This document shows, one piece after another, positions 44,840 to 57,006 of a stretch of DNA of 64,000 nt. The first letter of the stretch is position 1; every line of letters starts with the position of its first letter. The notes under the pieces were generated by a model. That model ran no database searches and was not told where the DNA came from. It was given only the letters and a program-made list of their open reading frames with translations. Made by a program: the position numbers and the translations under genes. The stretch is from Tipula vernalis (lineage: Eukaryota > Arthropoda > Insecta > Diptera > Tipulidae): positions 128,625,605 to 128,689,604 of the forward strand of contig OY282559.1 in NCBI GenBank assembly GCA_958295665.1, written 5' to 3'.

Positions 44840-46590
44840 GCTAAAACACGGCGCTAAAGGAGTCAACCTTAAACAAATCGCTGGGCTGGATTAAGGTGTT
44901 AATCGTACCGTGTCGATAATCGACCAGACTGGGGGCCCAGCTCATAAACTAGCTCAGTCATTAACGGTGGATCCGGATACTTGGCGCCCTTCGGATTAAG
45001 TAGCCTTATCTGTGTACTGTGGATCTCTGCACAGATGGACATTTCTTTCTCCGCTACTCGTGGGACCAATCACGGATCCAAACAAAAACACGCAAAAACA
45101 AAAAGAGTCCGGCTCTCCAAAATATCCGGAAAATGTGGACAACGAGACTCGGGTCTGTAGGCCTGCCTCTAAGTCTACAAATAATCGACGGGACATAAGC
45201 TCAAGCGAGGCTGGTCCCTCCACTCGGGTCACCAAATCTGAGTATACAAATACAAAGCGGAACCAAAGTACGAATGAATCTGCTTCCTCAAAACAAACCT
45301 ATAATTCTAGGAGGAAGGCCTAGAGGGCCCTGGTTAAGATCAATAACATCTCGCCAGAAGACAGAACGGATAAAGACAAAGCCTCGCTTGCATGGGCAAA
45401 AAAAGTTACCGAGAAAAAGTCGGAAAGCCCTTAGGAAGGAAAGTCCTAAGATTGCAAAGCGAACAAAACTCCAAGGCTGCCGTTATGAGGCCTTTTAACG
45501 AGGTCCTCAAGGATCATCAGGTTGTGGCAGTTATTGAGAAATCATGCTCCGGACTGGATAGATAAAATGCTAAGAGGCAGGATCATAAATACTAGTTTTA
45601 GGGAATCCTCCGTTAGGAGATTTGCAAACAGAAGTACACCTCAGGGTGGCGTACTGTCCCCCCTAATTTGGAACTTGGTCATAAATGACCTGTTGCTGAG
45701 ACTGGGGGACTGTAGCTTCAAGGTGGTTGCCTATGCGGATGATGTTGCTATTGGTGTCCGTGGTAAATATCCCGGCACCCTTAGTGAGCTTATGAAAAAT
45801 GTCCTGGGCACTCTTTCACTATGGGCCAATGGCAGTGGGTTGAATGTAAAACCGAATTGGTTCTCTTCTCTAGGAAATATAAACTTCCTCACATCGATCC
45901 TACCACTTTAAATGGGTTTGGCTTGACTTTTACAGTTGAAGCAAAGTTTCTGGGTCTCGTTTTGGATAGCAAATTATATTGGAAACCCAATATTCTGGAA
46001 AGGGTAAAGAAAGCTACGGTAGCGCTATACTCTTGCAAAAATGCCATTGGGAAAGGATGGGGGCTGGAGCCCCGCATCGTAAATTGGCTTTATACCGCAG
46101 TAGGCAGGCCCATACTCTTGTATGGGGTAATAGTCTGGTGGTCTGCTCTGGACAAAACTGTCAACCAAAAGCTGTTGACAAAAGTTCAGAGAACAATCCC
46201 TCTGTGGATCAGTGGTGTACTGAGGAGCACATCCGCTCAGGCACTAGAGACTCTGCTATTTTTGACTCCTCTAGATATCTTGGGGAAACAACTGGCAGCT
46301 TGTACTGCCATACGGCTGAAATCCATCTTAATGTGAACCTGCAACAAAACAGGGCACTCATCTATTTTGTGCAACAAACAAATTCTCAAGACCACCGACT
46401 ATACTGTCCCGTCACTATCTTTTGACACAAAGTTCCGGACTAGGATCCCATCCAGGGAGGATTGGATGATGGGTGCAGTTTTGGAACCAGGAGTTATAAA
46501 CTTCTTCATTGATGGGTCCGCTTCAATCACACCTCCTCACGTCGAAAGTAGTCCAGAACTGTCTCTCATCTCTTAACTAGATGGCAGATC
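44840..46590 (+). mobile_element. Internally deleted LINE, relative of family L
   Basis: The 5' UTR (44880-45065) matches family L with moderate divergence (GGGCTGGATTAAGG, GGGGGCCCA, CTACTCGTGGGA). The start of an ORF1-like region follows to about 45535. The sequence then jumps into the middle of reverse transcriptase, with TPQGGVLSPLIWNL and the YADD catalytic box near 45730-45745, the RT end and thumb (45910-46270), and the start of RNase H (FFIDGSAS near 46503). The rest of ORF1 and all of the endonuclease are absent. It is a deletion derivative. Confidence 0.8.
45522..46576 (+). pseudogene. LINE reverse transcriptase and RNase H fragment
   Basis: Three overlapping frames hold a broken RT C-terminal half. 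The YADD box is intact, but frameshifts at about 45850 and 46335 split the reading. The stretch VQRTIPLWISGVLRSTSAQALETLL corresponds to VQRTACMLVSGALRSTPASALEV in family L copy 2. Confidence 0.75.
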
Positions 46591-46941
46591 AGTTCAATAT
46601 CCACATTTTATGGGTGCCAAATGGAATGTTATTTACTAAATGTGCCTTCAGCGCATTTTATTATTTTTGGGAATATAACTATAAATTTGCATACATTTAA
46701 ATTTGCTGCTCCGCGCTGCTCTTGGTGTGTTTCACTTTTGGAAGTATTCACACGAAATCAGTAGGCTTTTGTTGTCCCTTCCGCATAAAACGTTTTAGCT
46801 ACAAACTTTTGTTTAATTTTGGATACAACACAATTCGGGGCAGCAAAATTTTTTATTATAATTATATCCGGTATTTGCGGGACAATCTATTATCCCGAAC
46901 AAAAAAGTGAACCTCAAATGATTTAATTAATTTCTTAAAAT
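46591..46941. other. Likely promoter and 5' leader of the lysine-rich gene
   Basis: No coding similarity. It is AT-rich, with no clear TATA box. It separates the LINE fragment from the next gene by about 350 bp. Confidence 0.35.
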
Positions 46942-47319
46942 ATGGCGAAAAAAGGTAAAAAAGGCAAGAAGGGTAAAAAAGGGAAGGGTAAAAAACCAAA
47001 TCCCAATAAAAAGATGACGCTACTCTTTTATGTAAATGGACGGGCGGATACACAGCCGTTTCGCGAGTCGAACGTTAAAACGGGTACGATCAATGAGATT
47101 ATGCAAACAAATTTGCACGGCGAATGGGAATATCGGAGCCAATTCATTTGTAATCTTGATGGTAGTCTGCTGAAGGATCCACAAGAAAAAATTACTCGAT
47201 CGACGCCATTTGTTATGGTTCCACGATCGGAGAATTTTAAAAAGGGAGAATATCGACGGAAATTTATTGAATATATGACAGAATTAAAGCAATCAAAGAA
47301 AAAATCGTGTTGGTGTTAA
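46942..47319 (+). CDS. Lysine-rich small protein, unknown function
   Basis: An intronless frame of 125 codons from ATG (46942) to TAA (47317-47319). Residues 1-24 are almost pure Lys/Gly with repeated KKGKKG units, suggesting nucleic-acid or tubulin binding or a nuclear signal. Residues 25-115 look like a folded domain of mixed composition (TLLFYVNGRADTQPF, RSTPFVMVPRSENF), and the chain ends in KKKSCWC. Codon use is ordinary and no transposon feature surrounds it closely. I do not recognise the family. An AATAAA lies 50 bp after the stop. The long, non-repetitive central region with no stop argues for a real gene. Confidence 0.7.
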   Translation: MAKKGKKGKKGKKGKGKKPNPNKKMTLLFYVNGRADTQPFRESNVKTGTINEIMQTNLHGEWEYRSQFICNLDGSLLKDPQEKITRSTPFVMVPRSENFKKGEYRRKFIEYMTELKQSKKKSCWC

Positions 47320-47368
47320 TTTTTGGCGGAAATTGTTTAGAACTAAATCGATGTTAAAAATTTCAAGT

Positions 47369-47374
47369 AATAAA
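47369..47374 (+). promoter_or_regulatory. Polyadenylation signal of the lysine-rich gene
   Basis: AATAAA lies 50 bp downstream of the stop codon at a typical distance for compact insect genes. Confidence 0.5.
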
Positions 47375-48479
47375 CTGCTAAATTTAATTTTTTGTAGTTT
47401 TTGTTTGGTTTCTCTCTTTGGTTTCTGGTTCGCAGGATTCTGTTTGCCAAGTGCCCTTGTAATAAAAAATTATTTGCGAACCACGAAATGTGAATATGTG
47501 CATACATCTCTAAAAACATTCTGTATCACTAATGAAACACTGTTGAAAGCAAAAGGAGAAACTAGGCGCTCCACCCTTGCTAATTTAGTGTGTGATACTA
47601 AATCTAATAAAAACTTGTTAATATGTATTGTAAAATCGACACGACTCTGTGTTGCCTTTTCGTTTTTCATATTGTTGGCACACATTTTTTGATAATTCAA
47701 TGTGTTTTATGTGCCGCGTTGAACATCGAATTAACTTGTGATTACTATTCATAGTATGACGCTCGTCGTTCCGTGCACCACGATAATGATTATTGGGCAA
47801 CATTTTGTGAAACGCCTTGAACTGGGTGCTCAAATAGAACATCAAAACCACATACAAGGTCCTGAATCCGATTGTCGATGATAAATGCGTTGTTGTTATG
47901 TTTATTCGGTAGTATTCGGATGTATTTCAGTATTACTTTCATTGGATATCAATAAAATATTATATGCGTATAGTACGAAAGGATGTGCAAATTTAACGCT
48001 GAAAGTTTTACGCAATTCCTGCATTAGCTCACTTAAACATTCTTTGTACGCAATAGTAACATATCAAAAATAGTAAGCCATTATAAGTATTGCAGAGTTG
48101 CAATGATTAAACACAAACAAAATGTGATTTGAAAAATTAACATATGGCGACCGTTTATATTTGGATGTGACATGTGGGCCACAAACCGCTGAATCAGTCT
48201 GACGGTCCCGTACGGTACCGTATAGGAGATTTTTAATACATTTTTGTAATTAAAGAATCAATAAAAGACAAAATTGATTTTGTAAATTATTCCTAATAAA
48301 TGTGTTACATTAAATGTTGCATTGAATAAATAATAAATAAGTTTGTGAAACATTGACTGACAAAGGAAAGCAAGAAAATTTCCATTTTACTACAATTAAC
48401 TTGAAATACACTAACCTAGGTGTTGCGCAGTAAACTTTGTAGTTGTCAGCTTAACACTATCTCACACCGAACAGGACTC
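47375..48479. other. Intergenic, nothing convincing
   Basis: A 119-codon frame at 47333-47692 overlaps the polyadenylation signal of the preceding gene and has no recognisable similarity; I treat it as chance. A compact double palindrome built on CCGTACGG and ACGGTACCGT lies near 48213-48230. Confidence 0.4.
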
Positions 48480-50345
48480 AAATAACCTATTATGTAAAGG
48501 GCCTTTCTCCAAATTTATCTCGATGACCCTTCTGAATCCCATAAACTATGTATTTTATCATTGTCGTTGCGGATACCGAAACCATACCAATTTCCCTTCC
48601 TGGAACCCTTGGTTATTTGCTCGTTTGTAATATCGAGGTTCCATCTGGTAACTTTTTATCCTTATTTAAGCCGCTGATGAAACAGCCCCAAACTTAAGAC
48701 CTCCAGGTAATTTAGATTATCTCCAAATATGGTTTTACTTGTAGCTGGTGTCATTCCTGTGGTGTCATATGCATCACTGATCAATAGGCCACCCAGTTAT
48801 ATTGGTTTTGCTCCACGACTAGACATTCCTCAATTGTGCCATTGAATCTTTGAAGTATGTATGATAGAAATATGTTATATCATACCACAACATACTTCTT
48901 AAAATATCACCAATTCGTTGTTGTCTCCTGATTCGTTATGGGATACTCCTCTGAAATGATCCATTATCACTGTACATATTTATTCTATATACATACATAG
49001 TCTACCTCCTGCCCAGTAGAAACGTTGGCGTATCTTGCCTAATGTTTTATTAATTCCTAGGTGGTTCTCAGTTGTTCCTCCGAAACTCCTTCAGGATTTC
49101 CGCAATGCGGCTCTTTGGTATACCACCAGCAGTCTCTTTAGTTCCGTGAAAACTTCTTCCTGGTCATCCTACCATTCGAATGCCTTGTTCTTCTTAGTTA
49201 ATTGGTGTAAATTCTCTACGATATTGGCAAATCCTGGCACGAATTGCCTAATGGTAGATCTAACGTTGAAAATATTTGAACACCCGATAATATGTCTAAT
49301 GCGTCGACTGTTGACCGATGAGTACCGTGTACTACTAGATGATTCGATTACCCCTGTCGCCTGCATAAATTTTACCTACGGTTCACTTCTTCTTGTTTTG
49401 CCAATGCTAAAATGCTTAACGAATCAGCGTCTGCGTCCCCGTATCAATTCGGTGTTATACAATTGTGGTGTTTCCATCATTATCAAATGTTCTGCATAAT
49501 ATGGACATGTGCAAAATGTTTCTCTTTCTCGGTAAGATGTTTGATAAATTTCTACATTCATTTGCCGATGACTGAACCTATCTTGTTATTAGCTTATTTA
49601 TAGTTTTAATTGATATACTCTTTAGTCGTGGTCTAGTTTAACTGAGCTACCCCGGTCAGATTTTTTTTTGACTCCGCTCTGCTCTTTATTGGTTTGCACA
49701 ACCCGAAAATGTGTTTGACCCAGAACCTCCCTTAGATCTACCCCTTACATTATTTCCGATTTCGTATGCAGTCTCTTCCGATGATCACAATAATTTGCCT
49801 GGTAGTGGGGTGGCTCCTGTACCGCCAACTTGAAGTGGCAACTCGATGTTATCGTAAGTTAATACTCCTCGTCCAACATGCACCACGAAGCCATTCATCC
49901 TTATGAAATCCATTCCTAAAATGACCACGTTCATAATATCTGGAATTAACACATCATATTCGAGAAGAGTTCTCCAGATCCTTATTTTACAATATTTTCC
50001 CTTTTATGATTCCACTATCTCCTGTTGCTATTTGCAACTTCAATTTGCTCCCTTAACCAGGGTAATGATGCAGTCCGTTATGAGGGAGGTTTTGGGGTCA
50101 ATCGATTGTGGGGGGCAGATTTTGCCCTTTTAAGCTGATTTTTTTAGTTTAACGCTTAGCCGTCATTTGGCCCTCCTGTTTGGCCACTGCATGCTAGGAG
50201 ATATTGTGATTTCCGCCGTTCGCTTCTTGTTTCCCAACAGTCTTATGAGATGGTTTGGTGATGGTTTGGTCAGTCTCGTTCCTCAACGCACAAGCAACAA
50301 CATCACCGCCAATGCATCAATTTTAAGCGTTTCCATGTAATTGGC
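48480..50345 (-). mobile_element. Decayed Gypsy-type element D
   Basis: On the - strand a protease region (VLGMDFIRMNGFVVHVG near 49925-49870) is followed by the end of reverse transcriptase (FVPGFANIVENLHQLTKKNKAFEW, about 49240-49169). An integrase zinc-binding start (HLGINK-like, about 49060) and an integrase tail (FQEGKLVWFRYP, near 48600-48560) come next. RNase H and the integrase core are missing, so it is internally deleted. No LTRs are seen. It directly adjoins the family A LTR. Confidence 0.65.
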
Positions 50346-50392
50346 TGACGTACTTTTATGTTGTAGATTTACCAGTCACTGATGAAAAATCC

Positions 50393-50559
50393 TGTAGCGA
50401 TTCTCTTTCTATATTTATGTGAATGTTATAGTTTTGCTATTGGTTGAACAAGGTGCGTTCATGTGAATGAGTGTGAATATGAATGCGCGAATTGTGGCGA
50501 TGAACGAGTGATGAATATTTATGTGATTAATGAATTGAATAAGTGAGTGAGTCGCTACA
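50393..50559 (-). repeat. 3' LTR of family A, - copy
   Basis: This 167-bp sequence starts TGTAGCGA and ends TCGCTACA on the - strand, giving perfect 8-bp inverted ends. It lies about 210 bp past the end of the integrase frame. No second copy with the same sequence is present in the window; the + copy of family A has only a related start. Confidence 0.7.
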
Positions 50560-50771
50560 GAACTCATCCGCGAGTGCTTCCCTCTCCCTAGGGAATGATT
50601 GTATTAGTGGAAGCAATACGGACGGTTTTTTGTCGATGGATGGATGTCTGGTATTAATCGATACGATGAAATGTTTCGTAAGTCTGCGTATAACTTTATA
50701 TGGACCTTCATAGGGAGGAGTTAATCCCGTGCGAACTTTGTCTGTTATTATGCAAACAAAATCGCAGTTGT

Positions 50772-52691
50772 TTAGCGATTTCGTGGTGTTTTAGGTATGA
50801 GGTTGCGCATGGTTTGTCGCAGTTGGTCGATAATTATGTCGGTATTTGGGAGTGGTGAAGGAGGGTTTTCGATAAAGAATTCGCCGGGTAGTTTGATGGT
50901 GTAACCGTAAACTAATTCTCCCGGTGAGCACTTAGGATATTCCTTCAATATTGGTCGGATACCAAGTAGTGTGACTGGTATTTCCGAACTCCAATTGATT
51001 GTATTGCTTCTGGCCTTTAATGCGGCTTTGAGTTGCCGATGGAAGCGTTCCACCATGCCATTGGCTTGCGGATGGTAAGCCGTTGTCCGTATCCGATGTG
51101 AACCAAGGAGTTTTGTTAACTCGGTGAAAAGCTTGGACTCAAATTGCATTCCTTGATCTGTTGTGATGTTAAAGGATACGCCGAATCGTGATACGTAGCA
51201 GTATGCTTCGGACCAGCGAGTGAAGCAATCGACGCAAGTGAGTAAATATGAGTATCCATTAGATCGCGGAAGTGGTCCTACGATATCTATCTATGGATAT
51301 GCTAAAATCGACCAGGCGGAATTTGAAATTGTCCATGAGGTGATTTCGTGTGCCGTTGAACTTTAGCACGTTGGTAGGATAAATAAGACAGAGCCCAATA
51401 GTCTACGTCTTTGTTTATGCTGGGCCAAAAGTAGCGAGCTGTAATCAATTTACGAGTTGCACGGTCTCCAGGATGTGAAATGTTGTGTAGTGTGCTGAAT
51501 ACGGTGTGACGTAGTGAGTCTGTGATGTATGGGCGATTGTTCCCACCTGCGATTTCGCAGACTATTTCGAGGTCAGGTAGTTTGAAAAGCTCTAGTTTCA
51601 TTGATAAATTGTGTGACATTCGGAACCATTAAGTAAATTCTGAAGTTCTAGGTCTGCTTTTTGTGCGTTTGCGATTGTTTGTTAGTAGATGTATGTTTCG
51701 ACTGTGGCCATTTCATTATCGGTTGTGCGCGAACGGTATCTGCGACAACGTTGTCGTGTCCGTGAAGATGCTGAATGTCCGTGATAAATTGACTAATGTA
51801 ATCTAGGTGGCTAGATTGCCTCGGATTACGTTTAGTTTTATACTGAATTACTCGTGTCAGAGGTTTGTGGTAGGTGTAGATGGTGAAATCCCGACCTACG
51901 ACAAAATATCTGAGGTGTTTGACTGCTAGATAAATTGCGAGTAATTCCCGATCGAATGCAGAATATTTCTTTTCAGCATCCGAGAGTTTCTTTGATAAGA
52001 ATCGCAGTTGTTCCAAACACTCGTTATTGTACTGTTGTAGTATAGCACCGACAGCAGTAGGAGTTGCTCAGTAGGTTTACCAGAATTGTTATCTTGGCCA
52101 TTTTAGCTTTTAGTGACATGAATGCTTGTTGATCATCCCGGTTGCAAAATGTTTAATGTCATTAATTCGTTCTTCAGATGGCAGAATACCATTAGGTGTT
52201 ATCTTGTGGCTGAGGAAGTCAAGAGTGCATACACCAAAGACGCATTTTGAGCTCTTAATATGAACGTCAAACTGTGTTAGTCTATGGAAGAGTTGTTCCA
52301 AGTGCAGTTTGTGTTGTGCGTAAGATTTTGATGCAACAAGAATGTCGTCAATGTAGGCGAAAATAAAGTCCAAGTCATGTACGACTTCGGCATTCGGGTG
52401 AATTCGAAGAGGCCAAACGGTGTTGTGATTGCCATTTTATGAACGTCTTCAGGGTGCGACAGGAATTAAATGATAAGCTCTAACCAGATCAATCTTAGAG
52501 AAGATTTTGCATCCATGCAAGTGCAGGGAGAAGTTTTCAATGTGAGGTATCGAGTAGCGATCCGGCGTTGTCACCATGTTTAAACGCCGATAATCCCCAC
52601 ATTGTCTCCAATCTTGATCTTTTTTCTTCACCATGTGAAGTGGACAAGACACGGGAGATGCAGATAGCCTGCAAATACCTAATTCCATCAT
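50772..52691 (-). pseudogene. Pol of family A, - copy (RT, RNase H, integrase)
   Basis: The RT palm region carries [15 protein letters not shown], and the catalytic box reads FAYIDDILVAS (near 52350). RNase H has FDRELLAIYLAVKHLRYFVVGR and the SHLDYISQFITDIQHLHG end. Integrase contains the zinc-binding part and QANGMVERFHRQLKAALKA with the catalytic Glu (near 51080-51020). Breaks at about 52449-52373, 52110-52016 and 51648 separate the frames, and the integrase part with the first two Asp is frameshifted. Confidence 0.8.
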
Positions 52692-53524
52692 GTGTTGGGA
52701 TTCTGTTTGAGCGGCTTAATGTCTCACTTGATTTAGCCAACGTGGTCTTGACACGGGCAGATGGCCTGCTGTGACAATATGATGAACCACGTTGTCTCGA
52801 AATTCTTCAGCAGAGTGGCATAACTGTTGTTGAGTGAATAATGGATCGGAGTTGGTGTGTTATCCCGAACCATTGTGGCATTGATGGATAGCTTCGGAAG
52901 GTTCTCTTAAGTCCGATGTCCATCTGAAGCAATTTTATGCCGTAGGTGTGGAATGTTGTGCTATTGGCGGCCGACAGGACTGGATCGGGATCACGTTTTG
53001 TGAATGAAAACGCGTTTTTATAATAATGTGCTGGAATGACCGAAAGGTGTGTTAATGTGGTCGTGGATAAATAATCAACCTATGTGATGGGTGTGGGATG
53101 TTATCATCTCTACTCGGTGAGTGACTCGTTTTTTTCGTGGTTGATTTCCACTTCCATGTTGGATTTTGATTTGAAATTACATGGGTCTACACATTTTCGT
53201 GCAACTGCTCCGAACTTCTAATGGTACCAGCACTTGTCATAACGGTGGTTGGGGAACGTGAATTGGAGCTGCGTCGGAAACCGACTTGTGTTGATGTTTT
53301 TCGGCCCCTTGAACGACTGGGATTGTTATTTAATATGTTATTTAATGATGCCTCGATTTTTGCGAGTCGTTGTTCGATCGTGGCATTTGTGGTGTTCGCA
53401 GTAGGCTGTCGAACCGGATCCGAGCGGACTGTGGACTGTGGAACAACACAGCTCGATTGACGTTGGTGGCTTTATGGTCACCATATATTCTCACTTTACT
53501 GTTAGATTTCGGCACAGGGACAGG

Positions 53525-55365
53525 CTATTGGTGCCGCTCATTTGCTATGATTTTCACTCTGACCATTTGATCTTGCATATGTGGCGGACCCCTTGCATTT
53601 TCAACGTTATCGGGCAAACAGTTCAGCGATCGACCTATCATTAAATGTGCTGGTGTAAGTGCTTTTACGTCAAAGTCATCGGAAGCACACAACGGTTTCG
53701 AGTTCAGTAAAGCCTCGATTTGCGCTATTATTGTGTTAAATTCTTCTAATGTCGTAGAATGATCTCCAATGGTTCTGCTCAAATGAGTCTTGGCCGATTT
53801 AACGGCCGCTTCCCATAAACCACCCATATGAGGAGAGCCGGGTGGAATAAACTTCCATGATATTCTGTCCTCTAGAAGAAAATTAGATATTGAATTTGAG
53901 TTATCGTATACAAACTTATAAACTTCTTTTAGGTATTTAGATGTCCCGACAAAATTTGTCCCAATGTCGGAATAGATCGTGCGGACCATCCCTCGCCGAC
54001 TTGTGAATCTTCGTAAAGCATTGAGGAAACTTTCCGTGCTCAGTTCCATGCAACACTCTAGGTGAACCGCCTTTGTAGCCATGCTAACAAAGACACAAAT
54101 ATATGCCTTTACTGGGATTGATCCTCTTCGCCTTGTCAAATGAACTCTAAATGTCCCACAGAAGTCGATGCCAACAGATTCAAACGCGTAATTCAGTCTG
54201 ACTCTTTCTTCTGGAAGTTGACCCATGATTTGTTGCAGCGGCCGTGGATTTTGACGAAAGCAGTGAACACAATGTCTGTACACCTTTTTTGTTAGTTGGT
54301 TAGCTCCGACTATCCAATATTTTTCGCGCACAATACTACAAAGTAAATTAGGCCCCGGGTGAAGTTTCCGCGTATGGATTGTGGTAATTATTACTTCGGA
54401 TATTGGGTGATTTTTCGGCAATATGATTGGATGTCTGGCACTATATTCAATCAAAGCCTTTTGTATTCTGCCACCGACCCGCATTATTCCTTTGTCGTCT
54501 AGGTATGGGTTTAATGACTTTAATTTACTTTGTTGGATATGAATGATTTCTCCTGAAGATAGTTGCTCGTACTCGTCTTTAAACATGGTTCTCTGGACAT
54601 AACGACATATTTTTTGTTCTGCATTGTTTATTTCTACGGTAGTTAACGCCCCAGATTGGCACTCTTGCTTTGAATTTTTTAAATAATTGTTTATGAATCT
54701 AATACAAATGAGATAATTCGTAAAATTTTATTGTAATTATTGTATTTGAGCATGATTTGCTGATAGACGTGCTCTTGCTTTGTTTCTGCTTTAAGGCTGC
54801 TAACTGGTGAACTTTTAATCTCTTCGTTGCATGAGTTTATTTTTGGTTGCTCTGGCCAATAGCTTTCATCTAGAATCAACCAATCGGGCCCAACCCACCA
54901 AAGATTGAACACTTGCCAATTATTTGCTGCCATCCCACGTGATGCACAGTCTGCTAGATTGGTAGCTGTAGGGACATGACACCAAAGTTTGCGATTATAT
55001 ATATTCAGTATTTCCGCCGTTCGATTTGCCACAAACGTCGTCCACCTCCGAGGTAAGTCTGATAACCTACTAAGCACTATGGTAGAATCTGTCCATAGCG
55101 TTACTGATTCGATCTGGAGTCTAATGATTTTAGATATTTGAGACATTAAACGTGATAATAGTAATGCCCCAAGCAAGTCCAACCTTGGTAGGCCTACCTG
55201 TTTTATTGGTGCTACCTTGATTTTAGCGCTTATTAATGACACCGAATATCTACCACTTTCTCTCACTCTTGCGTATACCGCTGCAGCGTAGGCATCTTGA
55301 CTAGCATCACAAAAGCCGTGTAACTCGATACTATCAACTGTTTTGAGCCATCTTGGAATCTTAAA
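53525..55365 (-). pseudogene. RNase H and integrase of BEL/Pao element C
   Basis: RNase H starts with ELHGFCDASQDAYAAAVY (about 55330-55275) and contains LWTDSTIVL and ADCASRG. Integrase (54586-53525) has a zinc-binding part HPGPNLL with HCVHCFRQ, the DFCGTF Asp, the YSDIGTNF Asp and the GGLWEAAVKSAK Glu. One frameshift near 54700 separates the two. The end of the integrase is replaced by family A sequence. Confidence 0.85.
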
Positions 55366-57005
55366 GCCTCACCGCTGCTAAATCATCTCTGTAATTGCAC
55401 CATTTTGACATCATATTTGGAGAAAGTTCATCATCCCAACCGATATTCTCTAGCCATAGACTTAGGAACAGTATTTTTATTTGAATCGTGATAGGTGACA
55501 GCCAACCCAGCGGATCAAAAACTTTGATAGCCTCTGATAATAATGTTCGTTTGGTATGAGATTTTACAGGACTTAGGTTTACGTCAAAGGTGAACGAGTC
55601 ATGTATTGGATCCCACTTAACGCCCAAGACCTTGATTGCATCATTATTTTCTTCAAACAACTTTATGTGTGTAGCGCCTTCGAAGAGTTGATTTCTTATT
55701 ACTTCATTGTTTGAGGACAGCTTTCTAAGATTAAACCCGGCACTCTTGAGTATATTTTCAATGTTTTCCTTGCTTTGTAGGAGACTCTGAATGTCCCTTG
55801 CGCCAGTCATCAGATCGTCTATGTATACGTCTTCTGTTATCATTCTTGCCACCTGCGGTTTGCTCTCTACATTCTCTTGTGCTAATTCCTTGATACATAT
55901 TGTGGATACAAAACCTGCTGATGCGGTACCATACGTTACTGTGTTCAACTGATATACGCAAAGTTGATCGTCTGCATCTCGCCATAGTATTAGTTGGTAC
56001 TTACAATCATCCTTTTGTAGGGGGACCTGCCTGTACATCTTTTCTATATCGCCTGTTAACACGAATGGATGTTGTCTAAACCGTACTATTATTTGCACAA
56101 GACTGCTCTGGACAGTTGGCCCTGCTAGTAACGTTTCATTTAATGAACAACCTGCAATGGATTTCGCCGAGGCGTCGAAAACGAACCTAAGTTTGGTAGT
56201 ATTGCTACTTGATTTTAACACACCATGATGCGGCAATATATATAATTCCAATGGGTCGTGGACGTGAATCTTTTGCATGTGTCCTAATGATTCGTACTCT
56301 CGCATAAATTCTTTATACAGGATGCCAAATTGATGATCTCGATTGAATTTCTGCTCCATAGCTCTTAAACTGGACCTTGCTATTTGAAAAGTTGACTTTA
56401 ACTGTGGTGCTGACTTCTTAAAGGGCAGCTTAGTCACGAATCTTCCCGTTATGTCTCTCTTGCTCTTCCTTCGAAAGAATAGGCACATTTGATGGTACTT
56501 CCTCGATTTCCCAAAATCGCCGTAGGGACACATCAATATCAAATGTAGTGTGAAACTGGCTATCGTTTTCACAGGCGACAAACATGGACGTCCTCCTACG
56601 ATCCAACCTAATTCTGTATTTTGGGCGATCAATTTGGTACCTCTTACTTCTCGTTGCTCTCCCTTGAATAATTCAATAACAATGTCAGCCCCTAATAATA
56701 CATCAATTCGCCCTGATTTAAAAAATTGAAGGTCTGCTAACTCGAAATCAATAGCATGCTTTAAGTTAGCTAGCCTGAAGTCAATTTCCGGCAATGATGA
56801 TGAAATTTTTGGAATGACTAGCGCGTTAACTGAAAATCATTGATTTGATTTCCCACTTGATTTGAAATTCACTACAACTGCCCCTCTAGTTCTTTCTGCA
56901 ATTGCTGCTCCTATACCTGATGCTAGTACTCTGCAATGATTTTTCTTTAGACCCAATTGTTGCGCCTTTTGTTCTGTTATAAACGAAGCCTGTGATCCCG
57001 TATCG
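55361..57005 (-). pseudogene. Protease and reverse transcriptase of BEL/Pao element C
   Basis: The protease begins with LIDTGSQASF (about 57006-56977), meets a TGA near 56833, and continues with VLLGADIVIELF. The reverse transcriptase is open for 477 codons (56794-55361), with YILPHHGVLK, the LTGDIEKMYRQV motif, the YGTASAGF stretch, and a catalytic box reading VYIDDLMTGA, where BEL elements usually have YVDD. It ends in the KVFDPLGWLSP connection. Confidence 0.85.
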
Positions 57006-57006
57006 A

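Larger units (their letters stand above)
50393..53545 (-). mobile_element. Gypsy-type element family A, - copy, 5' truncated
   Basis: Read on the - strand: a Cys/His-rich gag end (WYH, CVDPC, near 53230-53180), protease remnants, reverse transcriptase in two parts (52691-52449 with the IDLVRAY region, 52373-52110 with YIDD), RNase H (52016-51648), integrase (51619-50772), and a clean 3' LTR. The 5' LTR and the start of gag are absent: at about 53545 it meets the broken end of BEL/Pao element C. Several frame breaks disable it. Confidence 0.8.

Noticed and set aside
47333..47692. 119-codon + frame with a hydrophobic start
   Set aside because: Starts inside the 3' flank of the lysine-rich gene across its polyadenylation signal, with no similarity.
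49035..49499. 154-codon + frame
   Set aside because: Shadow of the Gypsy RT/integrase remnant on the opposite strand.
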